From Podaxis mareebaensis (Eukaryota; Basidiomycota; Agaricomycetes; Agaricales; Agaricaceae), in the NCBI GenBank assembly GCA_018524725.1, contig JAEUWP010000310.1, positions 1-64,000 on the forward strand: DNA of 64,000 nucleotides. Direction: 5' to 3'. Both the position numbers and the translations under genes were made by a program. Below are positions 22,413-35,281 of this stretch, piece by piece (within the stretch, counting starts at the first letter, position 1; every line of letters starts with the position of its first letter). The notes under the pieces were generated by a model. It was not told the DNA's origin and did no database searches. It saw only the letters and a program-made list of their open reading frames with translations.

Positions 22413-24255
22413 ATGGTCGACACACAGGGATTCTTTAACAATTCCCATCATCTTGTCTTAAACCAGCCGGTCATGTACAGCATCACTGAGAAGAAAGAAA
22501 AAAGGTATGGTGTAGTTTATATTTGAATAATGCTCTCTAACACTGTCTCCAGTCTTGCAATGGCTTGCAAAGTCTACGATGCCTGGTGTAGAATTCGACT
22601 CTTTTCTTCGTGATCCCCCTCCTCGTTGTCACCCAGGTACCCGAATGGAGATTCTGGACGACCTTCACAACTGGATCGATAACGCTCAGCGTACCCACCA
22701 GCTATTGTGGCTGAATGGTCCGGCTGGAGTTGGGAAATCCGCAATCGTTCAAACACTCGCAGAGGATCCGTCAACAACGCCGAAATTGGGCGCAACCCTA
22801 TTCTTCTCGAGATCAAATAAATGCAAGGATCCCGCCATCGTCTTCCCCACAATCGCTTACCAGCTGGCCGTGAGGATTCCACCTTATCGAGAATATCTCA
22901 GACGCAAGATGACCGACGATCGAAAGTTGTTGGAGAAGGGTATGGAGCATCATTTTAGGGTTCTCATCGTTGAGCCTTTCACCACCCTCTGGTTGATGCC
23001 GGAGTCGAGAGGTTGGGCCATCCTGTTGGATGGATTGGATGAATGCGATGGCGAGGACACGCAAGTTCTCATAGTCAAGCTCGTTAGCCGTTTCTCGTTA
23101 CGATACCCCGAGGCCCCACTGGTTTGGATTATCGCAAGTCGCCCCGAAGCTCACCTGAGCCTCGCATTTAACTCCGACGACGTCATTGGTACCTTTTGGG
23201 CACTCAACGTTCCCGCGAATTCCGACCAAGCATGCCGGGACGTTGAGCAATATCTACGGGCCAAATTCGAGGAAATCCGCTACAAATATAGAGACATCAT
23301 ACCGGGTAATACTCCCTGGCCTACAGAACGTGATATCACCAGGGTTTGGAGATCAGCTTTGGGATTGTTTGTCTTTGCTTCGACAGTCATCCGATTTGTC
23401 GACGACCCGCACCTTTGCAATCCGATCTCTCAACTCGCCATCATAGTCGCTCTCCCCTTGACTGAAAACCCCCAAGTAAATCCACTTTCGACTCTGCACG
23501 TGCTCTACACTACGATCCTTGATAATGTGCCCAAGAGTCTGCTGCCAACTTTAAAACTGCTTCTGGGTTGCGCAATGAAAACCCCCTTAGTTGGTCCTGA
23601 TGAAGACGTCGATGAAATTCCACTCGTCTTCAATGCCACCTTATTCGGTCTACAACAGCATACTGTCTACTCGGCTCTGCGCAAGCTTCATTCAGTGATC
23701 AAAGTCCCACCGCCCGAGGACTCAGGCCGTCAAGACATCCGGTTTTACCACGCTTCATTTGCTGATTACCTGCGTGATGTATCAAAATCGGGAGAATATG
23801 CAATTGATTTTGACTATTAATACGAAGCTGTGGTGGGGCTATTTTGCAATGTTACAGGCGCAAGATACATCCAGTGAGTTCTGCACATTCTCATGGAGTG
23901 CATCTGAAATAGTGACATGTGATAAGGTTCTCTCCTTCATCCTCAGATTAGTTTGGCTTGGAACACCGGAAGCTATCCTACAGAAACCATCTTAAATCTT
24001 TTGTGGGAAGACGCGTTATATGACCTTACGCACCTCCTTACGCCTAAGTGCCAATTCTCTCGGCATGGGCCGCATTTGCCGCATTGGCAAATATCTCTGA
24101 CACCCCTAGAGCTTCAAAGTGTCTTCGAAAAGATGGACTTTAGTAGAATCATTTTCATGCCATCAGCATTATCCTGCGAGGGCATTATAGACTTCGCTGT
24201 GTGGCTGATAAGCAATGTAGGCCCTACTGATCAGCATTTCTCAAAAGCACGCTGA
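22413..24255 (+). pseudogene. NACHT-domain NTPase with a decayed 3' end
   Basis: A fungal STAND-type NTPase of the kind linked to non-self recognition and heterokaryon incompatibility. A short N-terminal exon (22413-22509, FFNNSHHLVLNQPV) joins the main exon (22553-23820) through a 43-nt intron, giving 454 codons. Visible motifs are LQWLAKSTMPGVEFDS, Walker A GPAGVGKSA, Walker B AILLDGLDEC, the sensor-like IIASRPEAH, and FYHASFADYLRD near the end. The frame stops at 23820. Clear C-terminal homologous text resumes in another frame at about 23820-23875 (SCGGAILQCYRRKIHP). It then splices (acceptor at about 23946) to 24255 (FAVWLISNVGPTDQHF). So a frameshift, or an intron I missed, separates the parts. 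The NTPase core is intact; the whole gene is probably damaged. Confidence 0.75.
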
Positions 24256-26450
24256 CGTGTGATAGACTCCCCCAATACTTGTGCAATCGAGTCTCCTACA
24301 AGAGGCATTCCTTGGAAATCTGGAATTTGGTTGTATTTCGAAAGAACGATTAGCGCTTAAACTACGCTGGAGGCGTGCTGAAACCGAGTCTAGTGGTGCG
24401 ACAGAGCCTCTTAGCGTGACCTGTTTAAACTTTTCGCTGTGGGGCATTGCTTATACCAACGTACCTCTCGAGGTAAGTATCGTTGGCCGATTTTCTGTTC
24501 CTTGTCTCTCCTGCCATCCGGTTTGACGTTCGCCCGTCTGAATAGTCTTTTTACTCGAGCTCGAGGTGCTTGCCTAGCGATGTACAACCAATCCAAGAAT
24601 TGGTTGCCAAATTAAACGAACTTCGGGATAGTAATCCGATGCACCCTGTCTTGTTGGTTGGGAAAGGATCGAAGAGCTGCGCGTTAATATTCCTTAAAGC
24701 TGAATCTTGGGAGTCAGGCACGTTGTATTATCTTCCCTATTCTCGATAGGTGTGTCCAACGGTCAAACCTTCCTCAAATAAATTCACCATTCGTCCGTCT
24801 TGCGGCTTTATGGCCTTGTGGACGCTGGACGCGTTCGTCAAAGTGTATAGAAGAGTCTAAGGAGTCGGAAATTGAAGTTGGACTGCTCAACCGCCCATCA
24901 TACGGCCCTTCCTTCATTTTACAAGCCTACTCGACCTTGGTTCACGAGCGCTGGCATATCCATGAGGTTCAGTTTCATTCCAAGTTCAGCTTGCATTCAA
25001 CTACGTGCAGCTCAGGTTGGTTGCGCTCTCCGGGACCTCCATTTCCTGTGTAAGAGATCAATGATTCTATGGTCGGAGCCATATTCGGCTTGCCTCGGCT
25101 GCCCTGCCACAGTGGTGACCGGCGACCCGGGGTCTTTCTTCACTGCACAGCGTCACAGTTAAGGGAAGGAGAAAATTAATATACGTAGTATCAATGGACA
25201 CGGGAAGTGAGGTCTTAGAAAGATAGAGGGCGAAGGCCCCTGCCTGGCAGCGTGAAGCTGGAGTCGAGCGTGTCGCGATTGGGTGGGTAGGTCCACTCGG
25301 AAACGTTCACGGGTACTGCATAGACAACTCGGTGCAGTCATTGGGTGCAGTGGGTGGGAGCAAAACGAGAGCTGGCGAGGCCAGCGTGCCGCACCTCGAG
25401 TCGGTCGAGGTGGAGGAGGAAAGAGAGGCTGCTTAGAGTGTGACTCTGACGTCTGCTCATAAAGACCACACTCTGCGCGCTTTCCTCGTGCCTCGCCGCT
25501 TTGCAGATCACCAATCTCAGAGAACCGGGGGTCATCCATAGTAGTCCCAGTCCATCCCAGTCCGCACCCCTAGATCTAGTTTCGTTGTTGTGTGTCAACA
25601 CCCATGATCGCGGTTCGACATAATCCATTGACAGCCTTGAGGAGTTGGCTGAGGGCGGAGAAGCAGTTGGCTTTGATCACCACAAGCAGGAAGCAGCAGC
25701 GAAACACTGGCCGTCGTCGCTACCACCGTCTACTCGATTAGCACAAACTGTTAGATATACCACGCACACTTGAACTGAACATGTCTCAAGTCGACAGGTA
25801 TCTAATAGTTTCTACTTTAAGCTCCTTGCCCGGAGGTTTTCTCACCCCAGAAGCACATCGCCAATGATTTCAACTTAAATAGCGTTGCCCTCTAGCTGCA
25901 ATCGTGTCTTATTGATCATAAGGGTTTTGCGCAGCAATGCCGAAGCTGTTCGGGGTGGCCAAATCGCCGCCCTGTGAACAAGAAGCACCGAAGCGGTCCG
26001 CATTGAAGTACTGAAATTAGGCATCAGCCGCCTCGGCACTCGAGAACGCGTAACTGCTAGCCTCAAGATGATTCGGTTTTTTTGCCAAGGATGAGCTTTT
26101 TTTTTCGGAGTGAGACGACTTTTGAGTTTGGAAGTCTTTTTACATATTGAGAAGATACAACTGCTCCATTCCTTTCTGTCTGGTCATTCCCCATTGCGAT
26201 GACTGAAACCTGCGCAGTAAACTTATTTCATGCCTAAGGGTAAAAATGACGGCAGAACTACGTACCTCACTGCCAGGCAACGTTTCCGCGGAGGGCCCGC
26301 GCCCGACACCTGTACCTAGAATGGAAAACCAAACCCTGCCTTGAACGACATTGTTTCGAACGCGATGTTTTTCAGTCTTAACTCAGCTGACTCATGGTCA
26401 AATCTAGCAAATACGAAACCCTAAGGGACACATGACATGCGTGGCAGAAA
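24256..26450. other. Intergenic region without recognised gene
   Basis: 24260-24600 may hold further decayed sequence from the NACHT gene's 3' part (an open frame with RWRRAETESSGATEPL), but I cannot place it. From 24600 to 26450 only unconvincing frames exist on either strand. A T-rich run lies at about 26087-26105. Confidence 0.45.
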
Positions 26451-26458
26451 TATAAAAG
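26451..26458 (+). promoter_or_regulatory. TATA box of GMC gene copy 2
   Basis: TATAAAAG, 51 bp before the ATG at 26509. Confidence 0.6.
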
Positions 26459-26508
26459 CGTCTATAGGGAATTCTTGGCTCGCGTAGTTGTTTCTTGCTC
26501 CCTGCAAG

Positions 26509-28778
26509 ATGATTCTCAACTTACTGGTTATTGCAAGTTTCGCCTCTCTCGGTCTATGTACGACCTACGACACCATCAAGGATGTACCCAAACTCAAATG
26601 GGACTTCATCATTGTCGGAGGTACTCGTCTTTATTGACTGTCTTGATAGCCGTTTGACAAATGGTCATTGGCTTGCAGGTGGTACAGCAGGATCAGTCTT
26701 GGCGAGTAGGTTAACAGAAAACCCGCGCTTCAATGTCCTTGTCATCGAAGCCGGACCAACGTGCGTTCCTTCTCAATTTAATCATGCCATGCTCTAACCC
26801 ATGCTTCACAGAAACGAAGGCGTTATGGAGTCCATAGTCCCTGGGCTCCAAGGGCGTATCGCAAAGACCCGCCTTGACTGGAACTTCACGACTATACCAC
26901 AGAAAGGCCTCAACGGCCGCTCCGTCAGCCTCCAGCGTGGCCACATTCTTGGTGGTTCTAGCTCCGTCAGTGAGTAACAACCATGGAATGCGAGTGCGTG
27001 GATTGATACATCAGGACTGGATCACATCAGACGGCATGGTCTACACTCGCGGATCGACCTCTGATTTTGATCGCTTTGCGAAGATCACCCAAGATCCGGG
27101 GTGGAGCTGGGATGAGCTCCAGCCCTATATTAAGAGGGTAACGAGTATTCTCCGCTCGATGTCGTTGATACTAAATGGACTGGTGATGGTCTCAGAACGA
27201 GAAATTTGAAGCCCCTGTCGATAATCATGACACTGAAGGTCAATTCGATCCCGCGGTACACAGTTTTACAGGAAAGGTGCCTGTGACCCTCCCAGGCTTT
27301 CCTTCTCCTGCTGTCAATGCAGCCACATTGCAGGCAAGCAAGGAGTTGGGCGGTGATTTCAAATTCAATTTAGATATGAATTCTGGTACACCGCTCGGAC
27401 TAGGTTTGTCGCCTGAGTTGATGCACCACAGAAACTGAACCGGAGTATTCTACCAGGCTGGCTGCAGTCCACAATTGGCCACGACGGAACGCGTAGTAGT
27501 GCTGCAACGTCCTATCTTGACACCCATACCAAGTCTCGCAAGAACCTGCATATCGTCGTCAATACTCGCGTCACCCGTGTCCTCAAAACCTCTGGAACGA
27601 AGGATTTGACCATCCGCACTGTCGAAATTCGCTCCCCCGACTCCTCGGACACTGTCCTCCTTACTGCCTCCAAAGAGGTTATCTTGGCGGGAGGGTCGAT
27701 CGGCACTCCGCACATTCTCCTGCATTCCGGTATTGGTGATAAGGATGAGTTGAAAGCACTCAACATATCGCTCGTACTGCACAACCCAAGCGTTGGGAGA
27801 AACCTTACGGATCATGCAGTTCTTTTGATTGCATTTGGCCTGGCGCCAAACTCTATTGATCTGGGTCCATGGCAAAAGTGAGATCCAGACATATATCGTT
27901 GACCCGCAATCTGATGGAGGATGAACTTTGACAGTTTGACTTCTGATCCCGCACTGCAAGCACAAGCACTAGAGCTCTGGAACACCAACAGGACTGGACC
28001 TTACGTTCAGAGTGTACCGATCAACCACATCGCGTGGACGCGTTTGCCGGACGATTCGCCCGCCATCAAGAGGCTCGGTGACCCGTCTTCGGGACGCAAT
28101 TCTGCGCACATTGAGTTCATCCTTGGCGTAAGTGATCCCACTAACTGCATCAATAACCAAAGTTCACGCCTGTTTATAGGCTCTTGCTGGGATGTACGGC
28201 GGCGTTATCATCCTGGTCAGCCCTGATTCCCGTAAGACTTCATTGAGCTTCGAACGCAAAGGTATCTAACCTCCCGACAACACAGGTGGTTCCGTGACAA
28301 TCGGGTCGAGCAATCCTTTCGATGATCCCCTGATTGATCCAGGCTTTTATACCTCCGAGTTTGATCTCCCCGCTACTCGCGAAGGGATCAAACAAATGAT
28401 GAGTTTCAGCAAAGCGCCCGTCTGGAAGAACGTTATAACGGGCGTTCTGGGTCCCTTGGCCAACGCAACCACTGATGAGGAGATCGACGACATCATCAGA
28501 AACAGCGCAGAATCAGGTCTACACCCCGTAGGGACCGCCGCGATGTCATCTAAGGATGCAAGCTGGGGTGTAGTCGATCCGGACCTGTTGGTAAAAAAGG
28601 TATCGGGATTGAGAGTTGTTGATGCGTCTGTTATGGTATGCACTTTATGTTGCAGTGATACCCTTGGAAGCTGACTTGGAAGGACTGGCAGCCATTCGTC
28701 CCTTGTGCCCATACGCAGGTCCCTGTATATATTATTGCAGAAAGAGCTGCAGATATGATCAAGAGTGCTTGGAGGTAG
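26509..28778 (+). CDS. Secreted GMC oxidoreductase, aryl-alcohol-oxidase-like (copy 2)
   Basis: Close paralog of the gene at 14856-17149, on the opposite strand. The ATG at 26509 begins a signal peptide ([17 protein letters not shown]) followed by [19 protein letters not shown]. Ten exons join in frame. The FAD-binding GGGTAGS is split by intron 1. Signature 1 is [13 protein letters not shown] and signature 2 [15 protein letters not shown]; the catalytic His residues lie in [10 protein letters not shown] and [11 protein letters not shown]. The end is [10 protein letters not shown] with TAG at 28776-28778. All nine introns match copy 1, and here intron 1 has a normal GT donor. It is expected outside the cell, supplying H2O2 to peroxidases or lytic monooxygenases. 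The substrate is unknown. No damage seen. Confidence 0.92.
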
Positions 28779-29961
28779 TTAGTGAGGTTCGGCATGTGCT
28801 ATCAGGAGAGAGTAAGTCAGTTGTGCGCATGTACTTAGCATAAACACCAGAAATTGATGAGGTCTGTTTATTGGATTGCCAATTTGTTTGAGCACTCTGG
28901 ACTTGTAATGCAATTACATTATGACTGAAGCCGAGCACTGAAGCTTCGATGTCCAGCTCCCAAGGTATTAAGTTTGTGCCAGCACGTATCGAAATTCTCA
29001 GTACCTCCCAGTTCATCTCTTGGACTATCAGCCGCCTCGAAATGTGTAAGAGATTATATGGCACCAACTTCGAGTCTGCTATAGCGATGCATCATCCAGC
29101 TTCTCATCATCCTTCTCGCATGTGTAGACTGGCACTTTATCTTCATACAACACCTGTCTTCCGCATTATCGAATCCGTAGTTCATGGATTGAGCTCCTGT
29201 ACGTTTCGATCAAGAGCAAATACAGCCGAACCACTCGTAAAAGGGACTGGCGCTTGGGGCTAGCGTCCGAGCTGTGCATGCCACCGAGTACATCTCTCCT
29301 CCACCAGTCAGTTCCTCGCCTGGTTTGAAGGGCTGTATACTCAAGTATTAAAAGCGTTCACTGAGAACTGGCATGGGGCATGTATAGTAATATCAGATAT
29401 TGTCATAAGCTGAGCTCCCATGATGCAGGTGATTGTCATAGCCCTACCGCATACTACCTCTTCTGACAGACTCCGTAATCCTCATCACCACCTACAGGCC
29501 CTCTGCAAGCCACATGGACAAAGGAATCAAACGAACAAGGTGTACGAGCTTAGTTGGGAACGTGCCGCTGACCCGGGCGGCCCGGCTGGGAGAATTGATT
29601 ACCCTGCATCACCTGATTATGACCTGTGAAATGGCTACGCACCGCACCGGCTCACTCAGCTAACTTCTTCCAACTATCATTGCCACGGGCATCGTTCTCC
29701 TAGTATCGCCAAAACCTTACCTTTCCCGCCGAAACAAGATGCTGGCGCGTCCATGGCACCATTTACCTTGCCGAACATTCACAAAGCGAAGCCGTCTGGA
29801 CGCGTATACTTGGCAACATCCTCTTTGAAATCCTGAGTTCGGTATCTCCCTTGAGACTGACAAGTGTGCTGTTAATATCCCTCCGTTCCTTGCTCACCGG
29901 GAGAAAAGTTCTCTATCTCTTCCTCCTATGGTCGAGTGAGGATATGGCTGGGGATCCGAGG
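28779..29961. other. Intergenic region
   Basis: Terminator side of GMC copy 2 and upstream region of the dehydrogenase. Only short unconvincing frames are present. Confidence 0.5.
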
Positions 29962-29972
29962 TATATATATAA
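29962..29972 (+). promoter_or_regulatory. TATA box of the short-chain dehydrogenase gene
   Basis: TATATATATAA, 73 bp before the ATG at 30045. Confidence 0.55.
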
Positions 29973-30044
29973 GCCTCCCGCATTGCCAACCCACGACCCA
30001 GAGAATATCCACATAATCCTCGGTCAAAACCCATCTCCGTGACT

Positions 30045-31370
30045 ATGGCAAGAAAATCACTCTTAGGGTTTATACGTGACCAATATACAACGGTCCCCCC
30101 TGTGGTCAATGCCAATTTGAAGGGCAAAACCGTTGTCGTCGCTGGCGCCAACACAGGTATAGGCTTTGAGGCAGCCCAACATTTTGCAAGAATGGATGCG
30201 GGCAGGTTGATACTCGCGTGTCGAAGTCGGGAGAAGGGCGAAGCGGCCGTTGAACGTGAGTCTATCACCGTCTTTTTGCCATGAATTGCATCGTTAATAT
30301 CTGCGATTGGACGACAGGTTTGAAGCAGGCGACGGGATACTCCAAAGCGGAACTTTGGATGGTTGATCTCGCTGAATTTTCGTCAGTGAGAACATTTGTG
30401 GATCGAGCCTTGAGGGACTTAGAGAGGTTGGACATCCTTATGTTGAATGCCGCGATTTCTTCCGAGAAGTACACTGCAACGAAAGACGGATGGGAGACAG
30501 GGTATGAATATTTATGCAGTCATGTTTTGGCTTCCTAATACTCAATGCTTCCTAGGCTTCAAGTTAACGATCTTTCACTGTCGCTACTGGCGCTGCTCTT
30601 GCTCCCTCGGACGCTTGAAACGGCCAAGACATACCATACCACCCCTAGAATTGTCATTGTCTCCAGCGAAGTTCACTACTGGGCACGATTTGAGGACAAG
30701 GTATTCGACAGTCCAAATGCGTTCGAGATTCTAGGGAGCAAAGAATACTGCACACCCCAGTGAGTAAGCAAAACGTATCGGCATTCCCAGAAAGCTGACT
30801 TCTCTTCAGAATCATGAAAACGCGCTATGTCGACTCCAAACGTACGTTATATCTGAGTCATTGGATCTACCCATTCCTTTCCCGTTCTGACGTCAGCTCT
30901 TTCATACTAGTCCTCAATGTATTCTTCGCTCGTACCCTTAGCAACCACCTCAAGAACCAACCCGTCATTGTTAACACCGTTAACCCAGGGCTTTGCTACT
31001 CTGAACTTCTGCGGGAGATGTCGAATCCTCTGGTGTGGTTGTTCCGCAAGCTGCTGGCGCGAACAGCTGAGCAGGGCAGCCGCCAACTCGTTTGGGCTGC
31101 TGTTGGTACTCCCAAAGCCGAAGAGGAGTCGCTAGACGATCTCAGAGGTGCATATATCAACCTTGCGCAAATTAATGAACCTGCGGATTTCGTACTTGGT
31201 GAGGAAGGAAAGAAGCGAGAGGACAAGCTATGGGTATGTCATGCAACGCGCAATAGCGGTTTCCGGATCTACAGCTGATTTGGATGCATTAGAACGACCT
31301 CATTTCCATTCTTGAGAAAGTGGACCCTCGCGTCAAAGACGTCATTACGCAGCACCTAGCTGCTCTCTAG
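30045..31370 (+). CDS. Short-chain dehydrogenase/reductase (retinol-dehydrogenase/WWOX-like)
   Basis: A classical SDR that should use NAD(P)H to interconvert an alcohol and a carbonyl. From the ATG at 30045 ([20 protein letters not shown]), six exons join in frame. Motifs: cofactor-binding [16 protein letters not shown], the structural LNAA, catalytic Ser in [11 protein letters not shown], and the active-site Tyr/Lys in [24 protein letters not shown] follows the usual PG motif. The last exon, starting [12 protein letters not shown], ends at TAG 31368-31370. The protein is about 340 residues, normal for this subgroup. Intron 1 starts within codon 74 and the YxxxK exon is only about 35 nt long. 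Substrate unknown; it stands alone, with no cluster partner visible. Confidence 0.88.
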
Positions 31371-32604
31371 GCGCGTACTACTACTTGTTTAGTTTTGTTT
31401 ATTTGCAGTCGGCTTCCGACGTCCATGCACTTCCGTTGCTGTTTTCAACCTATAATACAACCAATATTTCGTGGACAGGGCCGTCCCAAGCTCCCTAAGT
31501 CGTGTCCATCGAAGATCCGGACTTTACTAGTCTTGACAGGAAGATATTGGCCATTGGAGTAGAGTGAACAGGAGTGTGAAAAGAAACTTGGAACCGGACA
31601 TGATAAGTAGATAATCCCACTTGGGACATGACTACCCCAAAGGACGCCTCGGCACAAGCCTCGCGTACTGTTTTGCTTCCTTTTTGGCGTCCTCATAAGT
31701 CCAAACTCATCGTGCTTGGCAGGCGTGCCATCGATGCTGGCACCAGAACGTCAACGACCGAGGAACTAGCTACTAGATTGGACAAACTCCGTCGTGAGAT
31801 ACCAACGCAATGCGCCCTACTGGTTTGAAAAAGTCCACCGAAACTTGCTTTATATGCGTTGAATCCAAACCTTTGGTCCCCAAATGGCACGTTTCATCAT
31901 CTGTCGTACTGTCGATAGGCGCATCTAGTGATTAATTCAAGACTTATACTCGAGATTGAAGTCCCCGAAAGCAAACAGACCATCGCTGACGGCCTTCCAA
32001 GTGTCCAAGACCAGTTGCTCGCGCCCACGTTCCTAAATGACAACATGCAGAGGTCGTCACATTTGGGGTGCGGTGTCAACCGAGCATGAGGGTCTCGGGA
32101 TAACAGGAGTATCACTTGGACTTCGGAATTAAACACTCCTTTCGTTAGCGTGATGTCATGACTACTTCGATGACAACTATCGTGCTTTTCGAGTTGGTCC
32201 CTGAATGTCGGGCCCAGCTCAACCTCTCTCTTAGACCTTATAATTGTAGCAAAGAATTCAATACGAGATCTAACAAACTAACTTATAAGTCGTGTGTACC
32301 TGGTTGAGTATATGTCTGTTGTACACCCAAGTCTAAAAGAAAGACATTTCAGGTGGGTCGAGGCTCATTCCCTTCGAGGCGATGCGTGGAACGTGTCTAG
32401 TCACAGACGGCCCACCAAATCGTCCAGCAGATTGAGTGCATCACCGTTTTTGTGTTCCGGCAAGCTCCTAGTCAGGACGGCAGTCAAGACGGGTTTTCAG
32501 CGCTGAGAAAATGTCACATGAGGAAGTGACGTCGGAGAAATCCATGGAAAAGATATATGTATTATGATATTGTGCCATTGCCCAACGAGGTGGATAAAGG
32601 AACC
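31371..32604. other. Intergenic region
   Basis: 3' ends of two convergent genes plus about 1 kb of sequence with only short frames. Nothing recognised. Confidence 0.5.
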
Positions 32605-33902
32605 TCATATTGACTCTCGGTCCATGGTCGTAGAGTGTTGGCTTTTTGCAAAAGAAATCCCTATGCCTGTATCTCCTTCTATCGGTTTTCCTGTGTTTAC
32701 GTTGGTGGCCACCTGCGACAGCGTCGTAGTCTGGAACTGGCGATTCCGGTTCATGCTGACTCGTATCGCTATCGATGCAGGAATTGTAGCCTTCCAAATG
32801 CAAAGGGATCATTAACTGTAACCCGAGAGCCAGCGACTTGCGGGGCAGCTTACCGAAATTGGCCCTAGCGCTCCAGCAAGAATTATTGCTGCAGATGATC
32901 CAACTGCAGCAGATGTTCCGATCATATATGTAACAGTGAGTGGTAGTACCACCGCAGTATAGATGGCGCCTGATTCGATGATCATAACCATGATTGCCTT
33001 GTAGTAGGAAGTGGCACTCCGACCCGCAGAGGTATTGAGGATACCTCGACGCCAGATCTCGAAGGCGATCAAGGAGGTGGAGTATGCCTGGGTTGTTAGA
33101 GTCAGTGTCCACGCTGCGAGGGCCATATAGCGGAAGAAATTTTGGGATGCGCTGTGCCAGATTCCGTGAACAAGGGCAATGCCACAGACTGTACTGCCGA
33201 CCAGAGTGAGAATCTAATCAAAAGTTTTAGCCGAAAATTTGTGAGCGGCGATGCACTGACCGGTAGCAAACAAAAAGATAGAGCGCGACCATGGAATAAA
33301 ATCCACACTCGCCACACAAGGATCACATCACCAAGTGCCATCCATGAATCGTTATTCTGAGCGAATGACCCACACGTCCCAGGGTTCGTGACTGACATTC
33401 ATGACACTGCATACTTGTGAAATCTTGACGGGGGTTGGAACCTTCAATGTCCAATATAGCACGATTTCCATGAGAGCATTTGGCCGATCTGCAAGGGCGA
33501 CGAAACTGTTGAACATTGTGATATGGTTTGCAACAAGGTTCATCGTGGTGACGATAAATTGCAATGCTACTGCTGTGATCAAGACCCTAAATAGAAATTG
33601 AGCAGGCTTTCGGCAAGGACGAACGTCTTGGAGGACGTACCAGCTGATAGGCTGACCTGGTGCTTGCTGTCCTAAGAGAACATAGAGACACACAGGGAAA
33701 ACAAGCATGCTGAACGGATTATAAGATTTGGAATGGTTGCATACAGGCCAATCATTACATACTATGCACCTGCAGGAAGTGCCCATGAGCTAGGAGTACC
33801 GGAGAACAGGAGTGACAACATACCATACAGGATTGACATACATGCAGTGGATGCCATATTGGCAGCCGCTACTGGCCGTAGACTATTATTAAGGGCATCC
33901 AT
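32605..33902 (-). CDS. Multi-pass membrane protein of a fungal expanded family (copy 1)
   Basis: From the conserved start MDALNNSLRPVAAANMA (ATG at 33902) seven exons join in frame to the TGA at 32607-32605, about 315 residues. Exon 2 is a microexon of only 7 nt (33769-33763) that completes SILYGAYMLVFPVCLYVL. Several hydrophobic helices follow, with motifs VWRVWILFHGRALS, WTLTLTTQAYSTSLIAFEIWRRG and MVMIIESGAIYTAVVLPL, then a hydrophilic Thr/Gln/Lys-rich tail. The pattern matches a widespread but unnamed basidiomycete family of about seven-helix proteins; I do not assign a function. The frame is also open upstream to an ATG at 34007, but the paralog supports 33902. Confidence 0.75.
33763..33769 (-). 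other. 7-nt microexon in membrane protein copy 1
   Basis: GTGCATA sits between an AG acceptor (CTGCAG) and a GT donor (GTATGT). It is required to keep frame and to give the family motif LYGAY. The paralog has a 7-nt exon at the same place (38980-38974). Confidence 0.75.
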
Positions 33903-35281
33903 TAGAGAATGTGGGGTAAAAGTCTCTATTGAAGAAGCAGTATTTATGGAAGTGCCCTTAAGCGGTGAAGATGATTTGCTGGTACTTGAAACATTGAGCA
34001 GCAACATTATGGGTGCGACGGCAGTTGTTGATCATCTGTCAATCCTGACCCTTTTCTTGGCATCAATCTGCCTCATCGCGTGCACAAATACAAATACTCT
34101 TTTATCTTATCTCTGTCATGTGACCATAACAATTTAACAAAACACTGCTAAGCAAGGGCCCTTGGAGATGAAGTCAACACTTCTAGTACATACTTCAATA
34201 ATGGTGGACGTCAAGCGAATCATGCAGGTCATATAGAGTGTGGATCCCCAGCAATCTAGTAATGCTCGTGCGTCAAGGGAACTCCGAGCAGATACTATAG
34301 TCAACTCTCTCATAACTGGTAACACTTGGTCCCGTGTTCAGGCTATGGGGTACGAGAGTGTATGGGTTATAAGAGAGGACTAAAGCACGAAAATCGTCCC
34401 CAGGAAGAACTATGGGTTATGTCAGAATTATTCACCCTTGGTTCACGGGTTCACTGGTCACCACTGTGACAGGGCGGCCGGAACAAGCCAAGCATAACTC
34501 TGCTCGTAGGATCATTAATCATTGATCGCCCTTTGTCTCATATGAGAGTTGCACATTCGGTTAGTCTGGTGTAGTATTCGACGAAGTAAGCAGTAGTTTA
34601 TTTGTACTCCGACTCGGCATTGTCTGGTGGCAGAGTGTGACAAGTAGTGGAAAATTCAACTTTCTGTCTACTCAAGATACAGGTTTCAAAAGACCTTGGA
34701 AAGTGTGAGGTTGTTGCTAACAAGTGATAGATAAAATTTAGAGTGTATGTTTTTAATGAGAAATATGATGTCTTTGAGATAGTGAATTAGGGGTTATTTA
34801 TTTATTTATTTATTTTTTTAAATCGATAGGGGTTATTTATAGTATGTAATGTATTTATTGCCGAAGCTAATCAGCGTAACAGCTTTAAACTCAAAAGTGA
34901 CTGGAAACCTACTCGTTTCCCAACGTGAAATGGGTAGGAGGTTTCCTGGCTTCAAGTAACGTACTGTCATCAACGGAGACCTGCAAAATTGCAGATCCAT
35001 GGAACACGACTGGAAACTGGAATACCAAAGACTGGGAATAATAATATTGAAGAAAAAACACATTTTTAGGAACATTCTGGTCGACTGGACCACAGCTTCG
35101 GTTCATCCAAACGTGCAGTATGAAACACGCCTTTCACTCAGCTAAATGATGATTCGTTTTGGCCCTCAGACTTGGAGATTCAACATCTACTCAGCAAGAT
35201 TCCATCAGTGTTGCCGCACAGGAACTCGATCCGATATTCGCTGGCCCTCGACAGCAGGGGACAGTGAACTACTTAAATGAA
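33903..35281. other. Intergenic region
   Basis: Upstream sides of the membrane protein gene and the hydrolase pseudogene. There is a TTTA-repeat and T-rich low-complexity tract at about 34795-34822. No gene is supported. The frame on the plus strand at 33733-34137 is antisense to the membrane protein gene. Confidence 0.5.

Noticed and set aside
33733..34137. 134-codon plus-strand open frame
   Set aside because: It is antisense to the first exons of the membrane protein gene, which has paralog support.
34795..34822. TTTA-repeat tract as a telomere or origin signal
   Set aside because: Short AT-rich simple repeat only, with no telomere motif and no accompanying features.
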